The translations under genes and the position numbers were made by a program. The notes beneath the pieces are model-generated. The model had not been told where the DNA came from. It saw only the letters and a program-made list of their open reading frames with translations, and did no database searches. From Lepiota brunneoincarnata (lineage: Eukaryota; Basidiomycota; Agaricomycetes; Agaricales; Agaricaceae), in contig JAEBUN010000056.1 of the NCBI GenBank assembly GCA_023014365.1, positions 62,001-126,000 of the forward strand: a DNA stretch of 64,000 nucleotides, written 5' to 3'. Positions 46,683-56,736 of this stretch are shown in pieces (position 1 is the first letter of the stretch; each line of letters starts with the position of its first letter).

Positions 46683-48030
46683 ACAGCCTATCCAAAAATA
46701 CTGTCTGAAATTGGTGGTTTGAAACTTGGGCCATATGCAACTTGTTTTACATTGATTGGCTATTTTGATCAAGGGAGCTATAAACTTCTTGACTGCAGCA
46801 CTGGATCTGTTTTTAGTGGCTGTAATGTCATATTTGATGAGAGGTCTCTGAACTCTACTAAGGGGCCTATTCATGCTAAGTGTGGTACTGATGGGGACTC
46901 TATGCCTGAGGGGGTACTGGTTGGACATGGTAATGCTGAGAATGGTGTTGATATGGGCAGGAAGGACAATCCTATTGATGGTAAATCACCAACTGTGAAG
47001 GATGTCAATGTTGGTGGTGGCAATGTGACTGAAGTGACCAGGGGGGTAGGCATGGATGAGGTGGATAGGGATGAGGCAGTGGATAGGCCACTTGTTATCA
47101 GAAGGACAGTTACATATATTTAGTTTACATTCCCATATCACTATGAAACCATCAGTAGTGCACATCAGAAGAACTATTGTTAGCATATGCCTCGTTTTGC
47201 TTATCTCTGACTCATAATTACTCTGGTCCAGACTACTATGGTAGGAGTACAGCCACACTTAGAAGTATATAAGGATACAGTACATCACTATGTATCCTTA
47301 TCTTAGTATTATACAGTTCTTGCCTTCTATATCTCTTTGCCCTTAAACTGGCTGGACTATAGTGCTCCATCATCTCCAAGTCACACCTAGTAGGACAAGA
47401 CCAAGTCTGTATAGACATCTTGCCTCAAATGCTGTGCTACTTAAGAGTGAACCCCTAACCCAGGTAATGCTACTGGCAGTACAATGTGAACACCATGATA
47501 TGTGACCTTCCAGATGCATGGTCAAGTCCTTGGAGTATCTGGACCATCATGTACTTGGTGCCTTTATGACCTCTATAAGGGTTTATCAAGGTGCCACAGA
47601 CCTTCCATGAGGCAATGTGGGAACCCAACCTGTAGATGCCCCCAATGCTCAGTGAGATTGAGATGATGAGGATGTGAGGCATCTATGAACTTGTGGATAG
47701 ACCAGTGGAGAGGAATGTAGTCTCCTCAAAGTTCAAAGTGGGTCTTCATACCTAAGTTTGATGAGGATGGGAGACTGGTAAGGAAAAATGCAAGGATTGT
47801 TGTGAAGGGGTTCACCCAGGTGCAGAGGGTTGACTTCAATGAGATATATGCTGCTATAGTGCAGGTAGAGTCATTTTGGTTTATATGCATGGTGGCAGCT
47901 CCCATAGCCTGGTCTTGTGGCAACTTGATTCTGTAGCAGCTTACCTGAACAGTGACATCACTTTTGACATGTATATGGAGCAGCTGGCAGATTTTAAGGA
48001 GGGAAGAGATGACAAGGTCTGGCAGCTCTT
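46683..48030 (+). pseudogene. Old copia Pol fragment interrupted by a solo LTR
   Basis: Plus strand: GYFDQGSYKLLDCSTGSVFS then CNVIFDERSL (end of copia integrase, about 46,755-46,860), a variable linker, then after the solo LTR (47,093-47,469) EAMWEPN, IYELVDRPVERNV and SSKWVFIPKFDEDGRLVRKN, VVKGFTQVQRVDFNEIYAA (start of copia RT, to about 47,870), then decayed sequence to DDKVWQL at about 48,028. Stops and a frame change are present. The left part of this element is not identified; the old gypsy element cuts it at 46,683. Confidence 0.8.
47093..47469 (+). mobile_element. Solo LTR of the 50-59 kb gypsy family, inserted in old copia
   Basis: TGTTATCAGAAGG... to ...CCCTAACCCAGGTAATG, about 377 bp. 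It is homologous to the LTR sequence at 21,491-28,341 (shared ctatgaaaccatcagtagtg and agtatataaggatacagtaca blocks). Flanks ccact (47088-47092) and ctact (47470-47474) match at four of five bases, an old target duplication. Confidence 0.8.
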
Positions 48031-48225
48031 GTTATGATCCTTACTTCTTCTGTAATGCAGATCCATACAGACTGCATACAGATCTGTGTAGATCCATGCA
48101 GATCCAGGCAGACTGAAATGAATCTGAGCTACCAATAAAATACATCCATTACTGGGATTTGAACCCAAGACCTTAAGGAAATACAAGTAATAACAGTGAT
48201 TAAGACCACTATACCACAATCCCCT
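48030..48225 (-). repeat. tRNA-derived SINE-like element
   Basis: On the minus strand from about 48,225: GGGGATTG, then TGGTATAGTGG (A-box-like, plus 48206-48216), 40 bp later GGTTCAAATCC (B box, plus 48155-48165), giving an internal Pol III promoter as in a tRNA. The acceptor stem does not close (GGGGATT against AGTAATG), so it is not a functional tRNA gene. A body of about 110 bp with repeated agatcca units follows. No clear target duplication is seen, so the 3' limit is approximate. Confidence 0.6.
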
Positions 48226-48829
48226 ATAAAAATTTAATCACCAAGTCATACATATACTGCTTATGAATAGTGTGACTTGCTTATTACCTATGTTATCAAT
48301 TGCTTAAATACTAATTAGCTATATAAAAAATATGTGGGATGGTGCCAAATTTAATGCAGATTCCAAATATATTATTCATATAACTCAGGATAACTTAACT
48401 GTTGAGAAAAATGCAAAAAACTCGAAAAAATATGGTGGATATAAGGAATATCAGAAGAAAATTGTAAATAACTTGTGAAGGAGATTTTTGCAGCCCATGT
48501 GACTATCATATTCCTGGTTGGAATGAGATTCCAGATCCAATAGTATAGCATTTCCTTTTTTGGAAATTACGTAAATTTCAAAAATGATGTCATCGGATTT
48601 GCAATTTTATTCTGATCAAGAATATACTACTCATATGTTCTAAAAGAATTTTCTTCGCAAGTTATTCACAATTTTCTGCAAATAATAAATTCAATTAACT
48701 CGGATCCTTGCAAACTGGATTTTACTTGGACTAGTCTGTGTGGATCCATGCAAAAAATGTCATGAATGTTAAGATTTTCTATACAAAAGTCTGTGTGGAT
48801 CCATATGAAACTTTGGAGATAGAGGAGGA
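48226..48829. other. AT-rich unassigned sequence
   Basis: No coding frame is seen. Units similar to tgtgtggatccatgcaaaa occur at about 48,738-48,800 and resemble the agatccatgcagatcca units of the SINE-like body, hinting at a second decayed copy. Otherwise nothing is recognised. Confidence 0.3.
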
Positions 48830-49376
48830 AGAGTAGGTATTCCAGTAGGACAATGACCCAAAATACAAGTCTAAAAGGGCAATAAAGTGGTTTGAAGATA
48901 ACAATATGTGAATTCTACTATAGCCTACACAATCCCCTGACCCCAATTCCATTGGACACCTTTGGATATACCCAAAGGACTGGTTGAAGGGATATGAGAA
49001 ACCATCTGAGGGAATACATGAATTATGGGATAGGTTGGTGGTAAAGTGGAGTGGGATTGCTGCAGAAAGGTGTCAAAAACTTATAGAAAGCATAACTAGA
49101 AGGCTCAAGGCAGTTATCAAGGCAAAAGGAGACTATACAATGTATTAATTAGGAACATGACAGAGGGTCAAAAAACTGTCCCAATGAGTTAATATTTTAA
49201 ATGATTAATTGATTCATTACTTCTTGGATGAATCACATGGTTTAAACAGATTCAGGATCCCAATATGCTATATTATCATTGTCTATTTTCCCACGTATTT
49301 ACATAATAACCTTGGTCCACTACTAGCTGATCTTTCCAAATGGTGAAAACATTAGGACAGTTTTTTGACCCACTGT
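48830..49376 (+). pseudogene. Remnant of a Tc1/mariner element (transposase 3' half and right TIR)
   Basis: Translating the plus strand gives DNDPKYKSKRAIKWFEDNN, SPDPNSIGHLWIYPKDWLKG and ERCQKLIESITRRLKAVIKA, the C-terminal catalytic half of a DD34E transposase with stops, where the catalytic Glu is replaced (PIE to SIG). The end is marked by attaggacagttttttgacccactgta, a TIR close to that of the intact element at 28,940-30,545. The left half is missing. Confidence 0.8.
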
Positions 49377-49562
49377 ATATACTTCTGAGTGTGGCTATGC
49401 TTCTACTATAACAGTCTATACCTGGGTAAATATGAGTCAGAGATAAGGGAAACAAGTCATGAACAAAAGATAGTCCTTCTGATGTACACTACTGACTGTT
49501 TCATAGTGACATGGGAGTTTAAGCTAAATATAACCATCCTTCTGTTGGAGTTTCTGATAACA
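49377..49562 (-). repeat. Partial LTR of the 50-59 kb gypsy family, cut by the Tc1 remnant
   Basis: Plus-strand tacttctgagtgtggctatg... to ...GAGTTTCTGATAACA (49,562), matching the LTR family in reverse orientation to the 21,491 copy (shared ctatctttgttcatgac and cactactgactgtttcatag stretches). The TIR of the Tc1 remnant abuts it at the TA, so Tc1 inserted into this LTR and the other half was later lost. Confidence 0.7.
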
Positions 49563-49721
49563 GGTGAGTAAATTTGATCTTATTAAAGTACCTTGATGTC
49601 TAACTATATTACCATAGTTGTTTCTACCAATAATTTGTTTCATGTCAGTGTTGTAAATGTCAGAGTTTTCATATAGATAGAGATTAACAGAGTTAATAAA
49701 TTCTTGGAAATATTTTCAGTT

Positions 49722-50028
49722 TGTTATCAGAATCCTCTGTAAATAGAACACTTCCCCAAATAATGATCACCCAGCCCAAACCCCAATATAACCAACCCCA
49801 ATATAACAGTAGCACAGCCACTATAAATAGTTATATAAGCACAGTAGAATTACTCTTGTACCCTAGTCTAGTGTAGTTCATTCTATACGCTAGCCTTCAC
49901 CCCCAAGCTATCACTCATATTCATGTTCACAAGTCAGATTCTGAATATCTCCAGGAGTAAGTCTGTATAGTCACCTGTAGAGAGTAAGAAGTATCACCAC
50001 TAAGTGACAATTCCTTACCCAGATAATA
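49722..50028 (+). mobile_element. Solo LTR, 307 bp, in old gypsy gag
   Basis: TGTTATCAGAATCC to ACCCAGATAATA, flanked by CAGTT (49717-49721 and 50029-50033). The 3' end should read CA and is mutated to TA. It is homologous and inverted relative to the LTR at 46,384-46,682 (shared tagtggctgtgctactgttat and cacagtagaattactc, read in opposite directions). Confidence 0.8.
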
Positions 50029-50102
50029 CAGTTGCTATCAAATGGCATTAGTTTTTCAAATGAAAGTTCTTTGGATCCATTGTGAGCAGGTGGTTGAGTA
50101 GG

Positions 50103-50518
50103 TGTTACCTGGGTTAGGGGTTCACTCTTGAGTAGCATGGAGTTCGACACAGGATGTCTATACAGACTTGGTCCTGTCCTACTAAGCGTGACTTGGAGAC
50201 GATGGAGCACTATAAGTCCAGCCGGTTATGGCAAAGAGGTATAGGAGGCAAGAACTTTATAACACTAAGATAAGGATACAAGGGTATGGTACAGTATCCT
50301 TATATACTACTATGTGTGGCTGTGCTCCTACTATATATATCTGGACCCAGGTAAGTGAGTCATATCCTTATCTATCTAAGTATAGATTGTTCTGATGGTA
50401 CTTCTGATGGTTTCAGGATGACAGGTCTTCTATCTATTTATATACATTGAGTGCTTCTGATAAGAGTTCCTTCCAGTGAGGTTTCTGATAAGGGGTTTTA
50501 AGGGGATTTCTGATAACA
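50103..50518 (-). repeat. 3' LTR of the 50-59 kb gypsy element
   Basis: 416 bp, plus-strand TGTTACCTGGG to TTCTGATAACA. Read on the minus strand, it is preceded by a purine-rich gaaatggggtaa (50519-50530) that would be the polypurine tract. Confidence 0.95.
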
Positions 50519-50592
50519 TTACCCCATTTCTAAGGTTATATTCCACTATAACCATTTATGTCTTTTCCTTCTGTTGTGTTTGAGTAGAGTTT

Positions 50593-51618
50593 TTAGAAAT
50601 CTCCTACTGGTTCTCCGCACATGTTAGACATGGCAATGTTATCATATCCATTGTCAAAGTCATCTTCTTCAGGGTATTCGAGTCCTGAGTATTGGTAGTG
50701 GAGTGATGGGGTGGTTTGAGGTCGAGCCGCCATAGGTCTGTTATAGGGCATATGTCTTGTTCCCTTCAAAGGGCATTTGGTTCATTTGTGGTGAGGTTGG
50801 AATACTCCGCAGTGTGGACATCTGTATTTGATGCAGTCGTATGAGTAGTGGCCTGGAGCATATTGTTTGCAACCAAGGCAGGCAAATTGGGGGCAGTCCA
50901 TAGCCCAGTGTCTGACTTGTTTGCATTGGATGCATCAGGATCTGTTGTTGGGTTTAGGGTTTGGAATTTGTTGAATGGGAGCAGGGGAGTTTTGTATTGG
51001 GGTTGGTTTGGTGATTTTACGGAAGGGGTTGTTATTTCCAACAGGATTCTTTCTTCCTGATGTGGGAGTTGGAGTGTTTTTGTTGGTGGGAGGTACTTTG
51101 TTGGTTTGTTTCTTTCTTGGCATTTTGGACATGAGTCCTTGTTGGGTGAGGAGGAATGCCTCGTAGTTTTCGGTCCATTTTTGTTGGGCGTGGAAGGCGT
51201 CGTGGAGGAGTTTTGTTTGTTTGACATGGTGGGTATAGTTTGACCATACTTCCCAGTCATAGTCACTGATAGGGGCCTTGTTGACTTTGTCGGTGAGGAA
51301 TTGGGTGGAGGTGATGGTGCATAAGTCCTCCACATTTGTTGTGATTGTTTCTATACTTTTTACTCCAGCTGTGTGGAAGTTGATTGGTAGGGTGGCTACT
51401 GGTTCTGGTTTGGGTGTAGCATTGGGATCAGGAGTTTCATCTCTGTTATTGATGAAGGCGTTGGAGGGTGTGAATGGGCATGGCTTCGGGATTGGAGTTG
51501 GGGAGTTTCTTTCAACATTGGGATCATTGATGATGATGATGATGGAGGAGGTAGTGGAGGAAGAGGAGAAGGGGGGAGTAGATTGGGGGCGGACAAGGTT
51601 GAGGTTGTTCATGGACAT
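50593..51618 (-). pseudogene. Third ORF of the gypsy element: Pro/Thr-rich protein with three CCHC zinc knuckles
   Basis: ATG 51618 (MSMNNLNLVRPQSTPPFS) overlaps the pol stop (51609-51611) by 10 nt in another frame. The frame runs 342 codons to 50,593 with two in-frame TGA (at about 50,935 and 50,782-50,784). The N-terminal 230 residues are Ser/Thr/Pro/Asn-rich with a globular middle (YDWEVWSNYTHHVKQTKLLH). After the first TGA come CIQCKQVRHWAMDC (CX2CX4HX4C), CLGCKQYAPGHYSYDC and CPHCGVFQPHHK-x-TKC (both CX2CX6HX4C), then an acidic tail (PEEDDFDNGYDNIAM). The zinc knuckles indicate nucleic-acid binding. The position after pol, where env would sit in a retrovirus, is unusual, and no membrane segment is seen. 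Confidence 0.75.
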
Positions 51619-54600
51619 TGTTGGGCACGTTTGGTGGTAGAGCGAAGTTGCTTCTGGTAGGTTCTGGGTAGTTCCTGGTTGTTGCTGTTAAGTTGGTGTT
51701 CTTCTTTATACTCTTCCAAGTATTCATCGGTGTTGTTGTGGAGATCCTCTTTGGATATCCATTGGTTCTCTGTGTGGGAGTATCCTTTCCAATGTACATA
51801 GTATTGGAGTTTTCCATAATATCAACGGTGATTGAGAATGGCTTCCATTTTGTATTCTTCTTCTTCATTGATAATGTCTAGTGGAGGTGGCGTCGGATGA
51901 GGTCCGTATGCTTCTGTTTCGTTGTATGGGGTTAAGAGGTTTTGGTGGAACACTGGGTATATCTTCCATTTGATCGGAAGTTTTAATTTGTAAGTGAGTG
52001 GCAATAAGACTTCCAAGATAAGGAAAGGTCCTAGTCTTTTCGGGGATATTTTGTTGGAGATGAAGGGGAGTTTGAGGTTCTTGGCTTCTAGCCATACTTT
52101 TTGATGCATTTCAAGGGGTTTGACAGTTCTTCTAGTTCTTTGTTTCATAATGTCAGTGGAGAGTTGGTGTGCCACATGTGCTTCTTTTCTGGCATCATCA
52201 AGGAGTCTGATGCGTTCATCTACTGATGGAAAGTTTGATGTTTCCATTACCGTGGGTATCGGTGGAGGGTTGTATCCCATAATTAGTTCAAATGGGGATT
52301 TCTGCCTTGAGGCATGTATTTTGGAGTTGTGTGCGAACTCGGCGATAGGAAGGGTTTCTGACCAGTCAAGGGGATTCCTGGTGCAGTATATGGCAAGATA
52401 AGTCTTGATTTCTTGGTTGTATTGTTTGGTGGAACCATCTGTCTGGGGATGATATGCAGTTGAGAATGCTTGTTGGATGTTTAGACATTTGGCTAGCTCT
52501 CAGAGGGAGTTGGCAGCAAATCTGGGGTCTCGATCTGATATGATCTTGTTGGGTAATCCGAATCTAGTGAAGACTTTTTCTATTAATAGTCGTCCGATGT
52601 CGTCAGCATTTGATCAATCTGATGTTGGGATGAAAATTACCCCCTTTGTAAGGCCGTTGAAAAGGTAGAAACTTTCGTATGTTTTAATATGGATAGTGGG
52701 CTTGTTTTCACTAAGCTTAGCCGAAATTCGATAAGCTTAAGCTAATACAAGTGGAATGAGATAGATAAGGAACAGTTTCGTCTTTTAGGGTGTTCTGGGG
52801 GTGCGTTCTGACAGCGAAATTCAAGAGAGTAGTGTTTTAGAGGTTAACGAACAGCCGTTGAAGTTATCTTAGCCGTACGGTGCAACAATGAAAGGACAAT
52901 CCCTGTCAATTCAAAGCGCGGGGTCTCTAGTCTCTGGCCTCTGGTCTCTGTCTCTGTCTCTGTCTCTAGCACTCTGGAACTCTAAACTCTGAACTCTGGT
53001 CTCTGTCTCTGTCTCTGGGTTGGTCGACGACCGAAGAATTCACACTTAACGACGCACACTAAATAGCCCTCTGAAACCGTTCTTGATCACGGCTTGCAGA
53101 CTTGCGTGTGGAAGTGGGGGTGAGACCTCTTGCTTCTCCACGAACAAGTGTGACCGTATTTATATTGTTTAGATACATACGAGAGATAGTAAATATGAAA
53201 TAGAAAACAATAAGCTTAATTGTTACAGGCACTGTAGAACATTTTGGAAGGTTCGGCAGCATTTCTACCTTGCCCTGGGTTATGGGTTTTTCTCTGATTA
53301 ACGAATGGCAATCCAGCCAGACGTGTTTCGTGCTCGTCTGCATTATTCTGCGTCCACGCGAGCGCGTTAAAACTCCGGATCAATTATGATCGGAATGTAT
53401 AGCAGATGGACAGTCCCTTGATCCATTGTAATTAATCTCAGTTAAGCAATAGGCCGAGGTGCCGGGACCCACAAAGCACTCGTTAATTAGGAGTCTTTGA
53501 TATTTCTAGGGTTTTGGGCATCGGGTGTCGCCTCCCGAACGTCGAACGTTCCGTTCCGTGGTCCGGTCATCATTATTGGGCTCGCTTTCGATGTAATACT
53601 CCTGCGACAGCCACTAGGTACATTCTTTATATTCAAACGCATCCGGGTTCATCAGAAAACTGCTCGTAAGGTCCCTTGATGCGACCGGAGTATACTCGAT
53701 AGACTATGTAGAGTCCTGAATCCCTCTGGAAAGCGTTCCAATAGTTTGGTTCACTAAGCTTAGTGATAATGAACTGGTTTGAACACTTCCAAGGCTCGAA
53801 TATCCTCAATTCGGTCGAACTGGCTACTATGGGACATAGTACCAATCCTCTATAGAGTTCTTTAATGATATAGCCAATGATTCTATGTAGAGAATCGTTC
53901 CGGAGTACGGAATTCATGTATAGGCGTGAAATCGGCGTATCACCGTGGTCCACCATGGATAATATTGCATTATGACCGGCGCTAGGTGGTAGGCCAGTGA
54001 TGAGATCCCATGAGATCTGGGCGAATGGGTGTTTGGAAGATGATGGTGGGATCGGTTGAGTCGGTGCGTGATCCAGTCTGTGTATGATTTTGTGTTGTTG
54101 ACACTCTGGACAGCCTTTGATGTAGTTCTTTATGAATGTCGACATTCCTGGCCAATATACTTCCTTCTTGGCAAGGCAGTATGTTTCCTGTTCTCCAGGG
54201 TGGCCACGTGTAGGGTGGTCATGGTATCTTGCAATGACATCGCATCTGAGTTGGAGGTCTTCTGGAATGATGACACATTCTTGGAAAGTGAGGAGTGAGC
54301 CATTCAGGGTCAGGGCTGTTCCAAAGTCTTTATTGGCGGCATTAGGGTGGGCTTCTTTCAGAAGTTTGAATGCTTCAGTGGTTTTGGCATTGTATTTAGG
54401 TGATTCTGTGATTCTTTCTTGGAGTTTTGTATTGACGGTGGTGATAAAGAGGTGTTCTGGGAGTACTGTGATCAGACTTTGATCTCTTATGTCGGTTGTG
54501 GCAGCAAAGAGGTTATCTGGGAGCATGGTAACATCTTCATTGTCGTTATCTTCATCAGGGATGTGGTCTGGGCATCTTGATAGAGTGTCTGGTGCAGGGA

Positions 54601-56730
54601 TCTTTGATCCTGGGACGTGTTCCAGTTTGAAGTTGTAATCGGCAAGGGTCTGGACCCATCATGCCTGTTGGCAGTTGATTTTCTGGGGTTTATGCCAGTA
54701 TGTGAGGTTCTGGTGATCTGTTCTGATATGGACAGTATGGGGGCTGCCAAGGAGGTAGTGGCGCCATTCTTCAAGGGCTTGGATAATAGCGAGGAGTTCC
54801 CTGTCGTAAATATTGTAATTGTGTTCCACTGGTCCAAACATCTTTGAATAGAATGATACAGGTTTCTGTATTCCGTTGATGTCATGTTGGTACAGGACAG
54901 CTCCTGATGTGAATTTGGAAGCATCAGCTTCTATTTTGAAGGGTTTTGTGGAGTTGGGCATAAGGAGCACTGGTTCTTTTAAGAATTCATTCTTGAGTGT
55001 TTTGAACACTTTCTGTTGTTCTTCTTTCCATTCAAATTTGTTCAATTTGGATAGGAGTTGGTTAAGGGGTTTGGTGTGGTGGGAGTAACTGCAGATGAAC
55101 TTCCAGTAGAAGATACAAAATCCAATGAATTTCTGAATGTGTTGGACTGTTTTTGGCACTGGCCAGTCTTCTATTCCCTTGAGTTTTCCGGGATCCATTT
55201 TGATTTCATCAGGTGTGATGATCATGCCAAGATATTTGAGTCGTTGTTTGTTGAACTTGCATTTTTCTGTTTTGAGGTAGAGGTTGTTTTCCTGCAGGAT
55301 TTGCAGTACTTTTTCCATAAGTCGGTCAGTTTCTTCTTGAGTTTTACCGTAGATTAAGATATCATCCATGTAGATGATGATTCCTCCTTTCTCCATTATT
55401 TCAGAGAATAGTGTGTCCATTATATGTTGGAATGTCACGGGACTGTTGCAGAGTCCGAAAAACATGACAGTTGGTTCAAAAAGACCCATGGGAGTCTTGA
55501 ACACTGCTTTCCATTGGTCGCCATCTTTGATTCTGACATTATTGTATCCTAGGCGGATGTCAAGCTTAGTGAAGTATTTAGCTCCTTTGAGTTTATCCAT
55601 GATAGATGAAATCATGGGGATTGGGTAGGTGTTTTTGATGGTGTGATCATTTGGATAACGATAGTCTTGGCAGGGTTGGAGGTATCCTCCTTTCTTGGCA
55701 ACAAAGAAGAATGGTAATGCCATAGGGGATTTTGAGGGGCAGATGTACCCTTTTTGGAGGTTTTTGTCTATAAATTCCTTGAGTGCTTTTTCTTCAGCAG
55801 GTGCCACTTGATAAGGTTTCATTGATTTTGCTTCAAATGTTGGTTTTAGTTCAATTTCGTGATCAAACATTCTTGATGGTGGGAATCGTTTGGAGGCTTT
55901 CTTGTTGAATATTTTAGCCCATCAGGTGAATCTCCAAGGGATCTCAGGTGGTTCCTTGTTTGATTCCAGTTGTTTCCCTTTTTGGTTTGCCAATTTTGTC
56001 AGGTTGTGTGGCTCATTGTGGAGCGTTGTGGTGTGTGTTGCTTTGGCGTTTACTTCTAATGGGGTTAGAAGCATTGGGTTCATTTCTCTTTCTAAAGAGA
56101 AGGTATCGAGGTCAACATTTGACAAGTTAATGTATTCTTCGGGGTTTTCCTCAGGTTGAGAGGTTTTTCCAGCCATTATGTCCATGGCGATGGAGTTGAG
56201 TTTGACAGGTCATCATAGGGTTCTGAGGAGTTTGGAGAAGTCTTGATGATCAATTTGGGGTTTCCAAGAGAATGTCTTGGTCTTCCAGTTGATGTTGGGA
56301 TTGTATTGTTCCAACCAGGGAAATCCGATGATGAGGTCTTTCTCACCAGTGTTTGTGACGTACGCTTCTAGCGTGCAGTCTCTTCCATCAATGATGGTTC
56401 TGATTTTGATGTATTCATGGATCTTGCCATGTTGATTATCAGTTCCATCAATGTTGCTGAGAGGGATTGGTTGGTCCAGCTGTTTGGTTTGATAACCATG
56501 TCGTTCAACGACTTTGTGGGATATAAAATTCCCTTGGGCTCCTGAGTCTATCAGGGCAGTGATGGCCATGGGTTTTGATGTCCGTTCACTCTAAATCTCG
56601 ATGGGTAGGTAGAGAGATCATTTATTTGGGGAGAGTCATAGTTGTACAGAGTTTATCGAGAAAGTGTCCTTCTGAGAGTGAGAATATATAGAGTCCTTCT
56701 GGGAACAAGCAGGAGCGCATTGGTCTGTGT
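51609..56730 (-). pseudogene. Gypsy Pol with chromodomain, single frame broken by TGA codons and one insertion
   Basis: Minus strand, one frame throughout. Protease: ALIDSGAQGNFISHKVVE (about 56,560). RT: ICPSKSPMALPFFFVAKKGG, FTKLDIRLGYNNVRI, FFGLCNSPVTFQ, and the catalytic IIYMDDILIYG (about 55,370). RNase H: KIEADASKFTSGAVLYQH, YDRELLAII, IRTDHQNLTYW. Integrase: HPTRGHPGEQ...GCPECQQHK zinc site, SWDLITGLP (first Asp), IISDRDPRF (second Asp), and HPQTDGSTKQYNQ, where the catalytic Glu is replaced by Lys. The chromodomain YYVHWKGYSHTENQW sits at about 51,800. Stops are TGA at about 56,220 (two together), 55,918, 54,660, two in the integrase and 51,835. The frame is split at 52,658-53,942. 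Confidence 0.93.
52658..53942. mobile_element. 1.29-kb LTR-like insertion in the gypsy integrase
   Basis: Starts TGAAAAGGTAG and ends GGCGTATCA (TG...CA), flanked by the 4-bp duplication CCGT (52654-52657 and 53943-53946). Removal restores ...SMVDHG-LTKGVIFIP in frame. It contains a TCTCTG microsatellite at about 52,930-53,020 and a TATA-like gtatttatattg at 53,156, but no gene. It is best read as a solo LTR of a family absent elsewhere in the window. Confidence 0.85.
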
Positions 56731-56736
56731 TCCATT

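Noticed and set aside
48140..48225. Functional tRNA gene on the minus strand
   Set aside because: A and B boxes are present but the acceptor stem does not pair and the anticodon arm is not convincing; read as a SINE head instead.
52920..53020. CRISPR-like or satellite repeat array
   Set aside because: It is a plain TCTCTG-type microsatellite inside the LTR-like insertion, without spacer/repeat structure.
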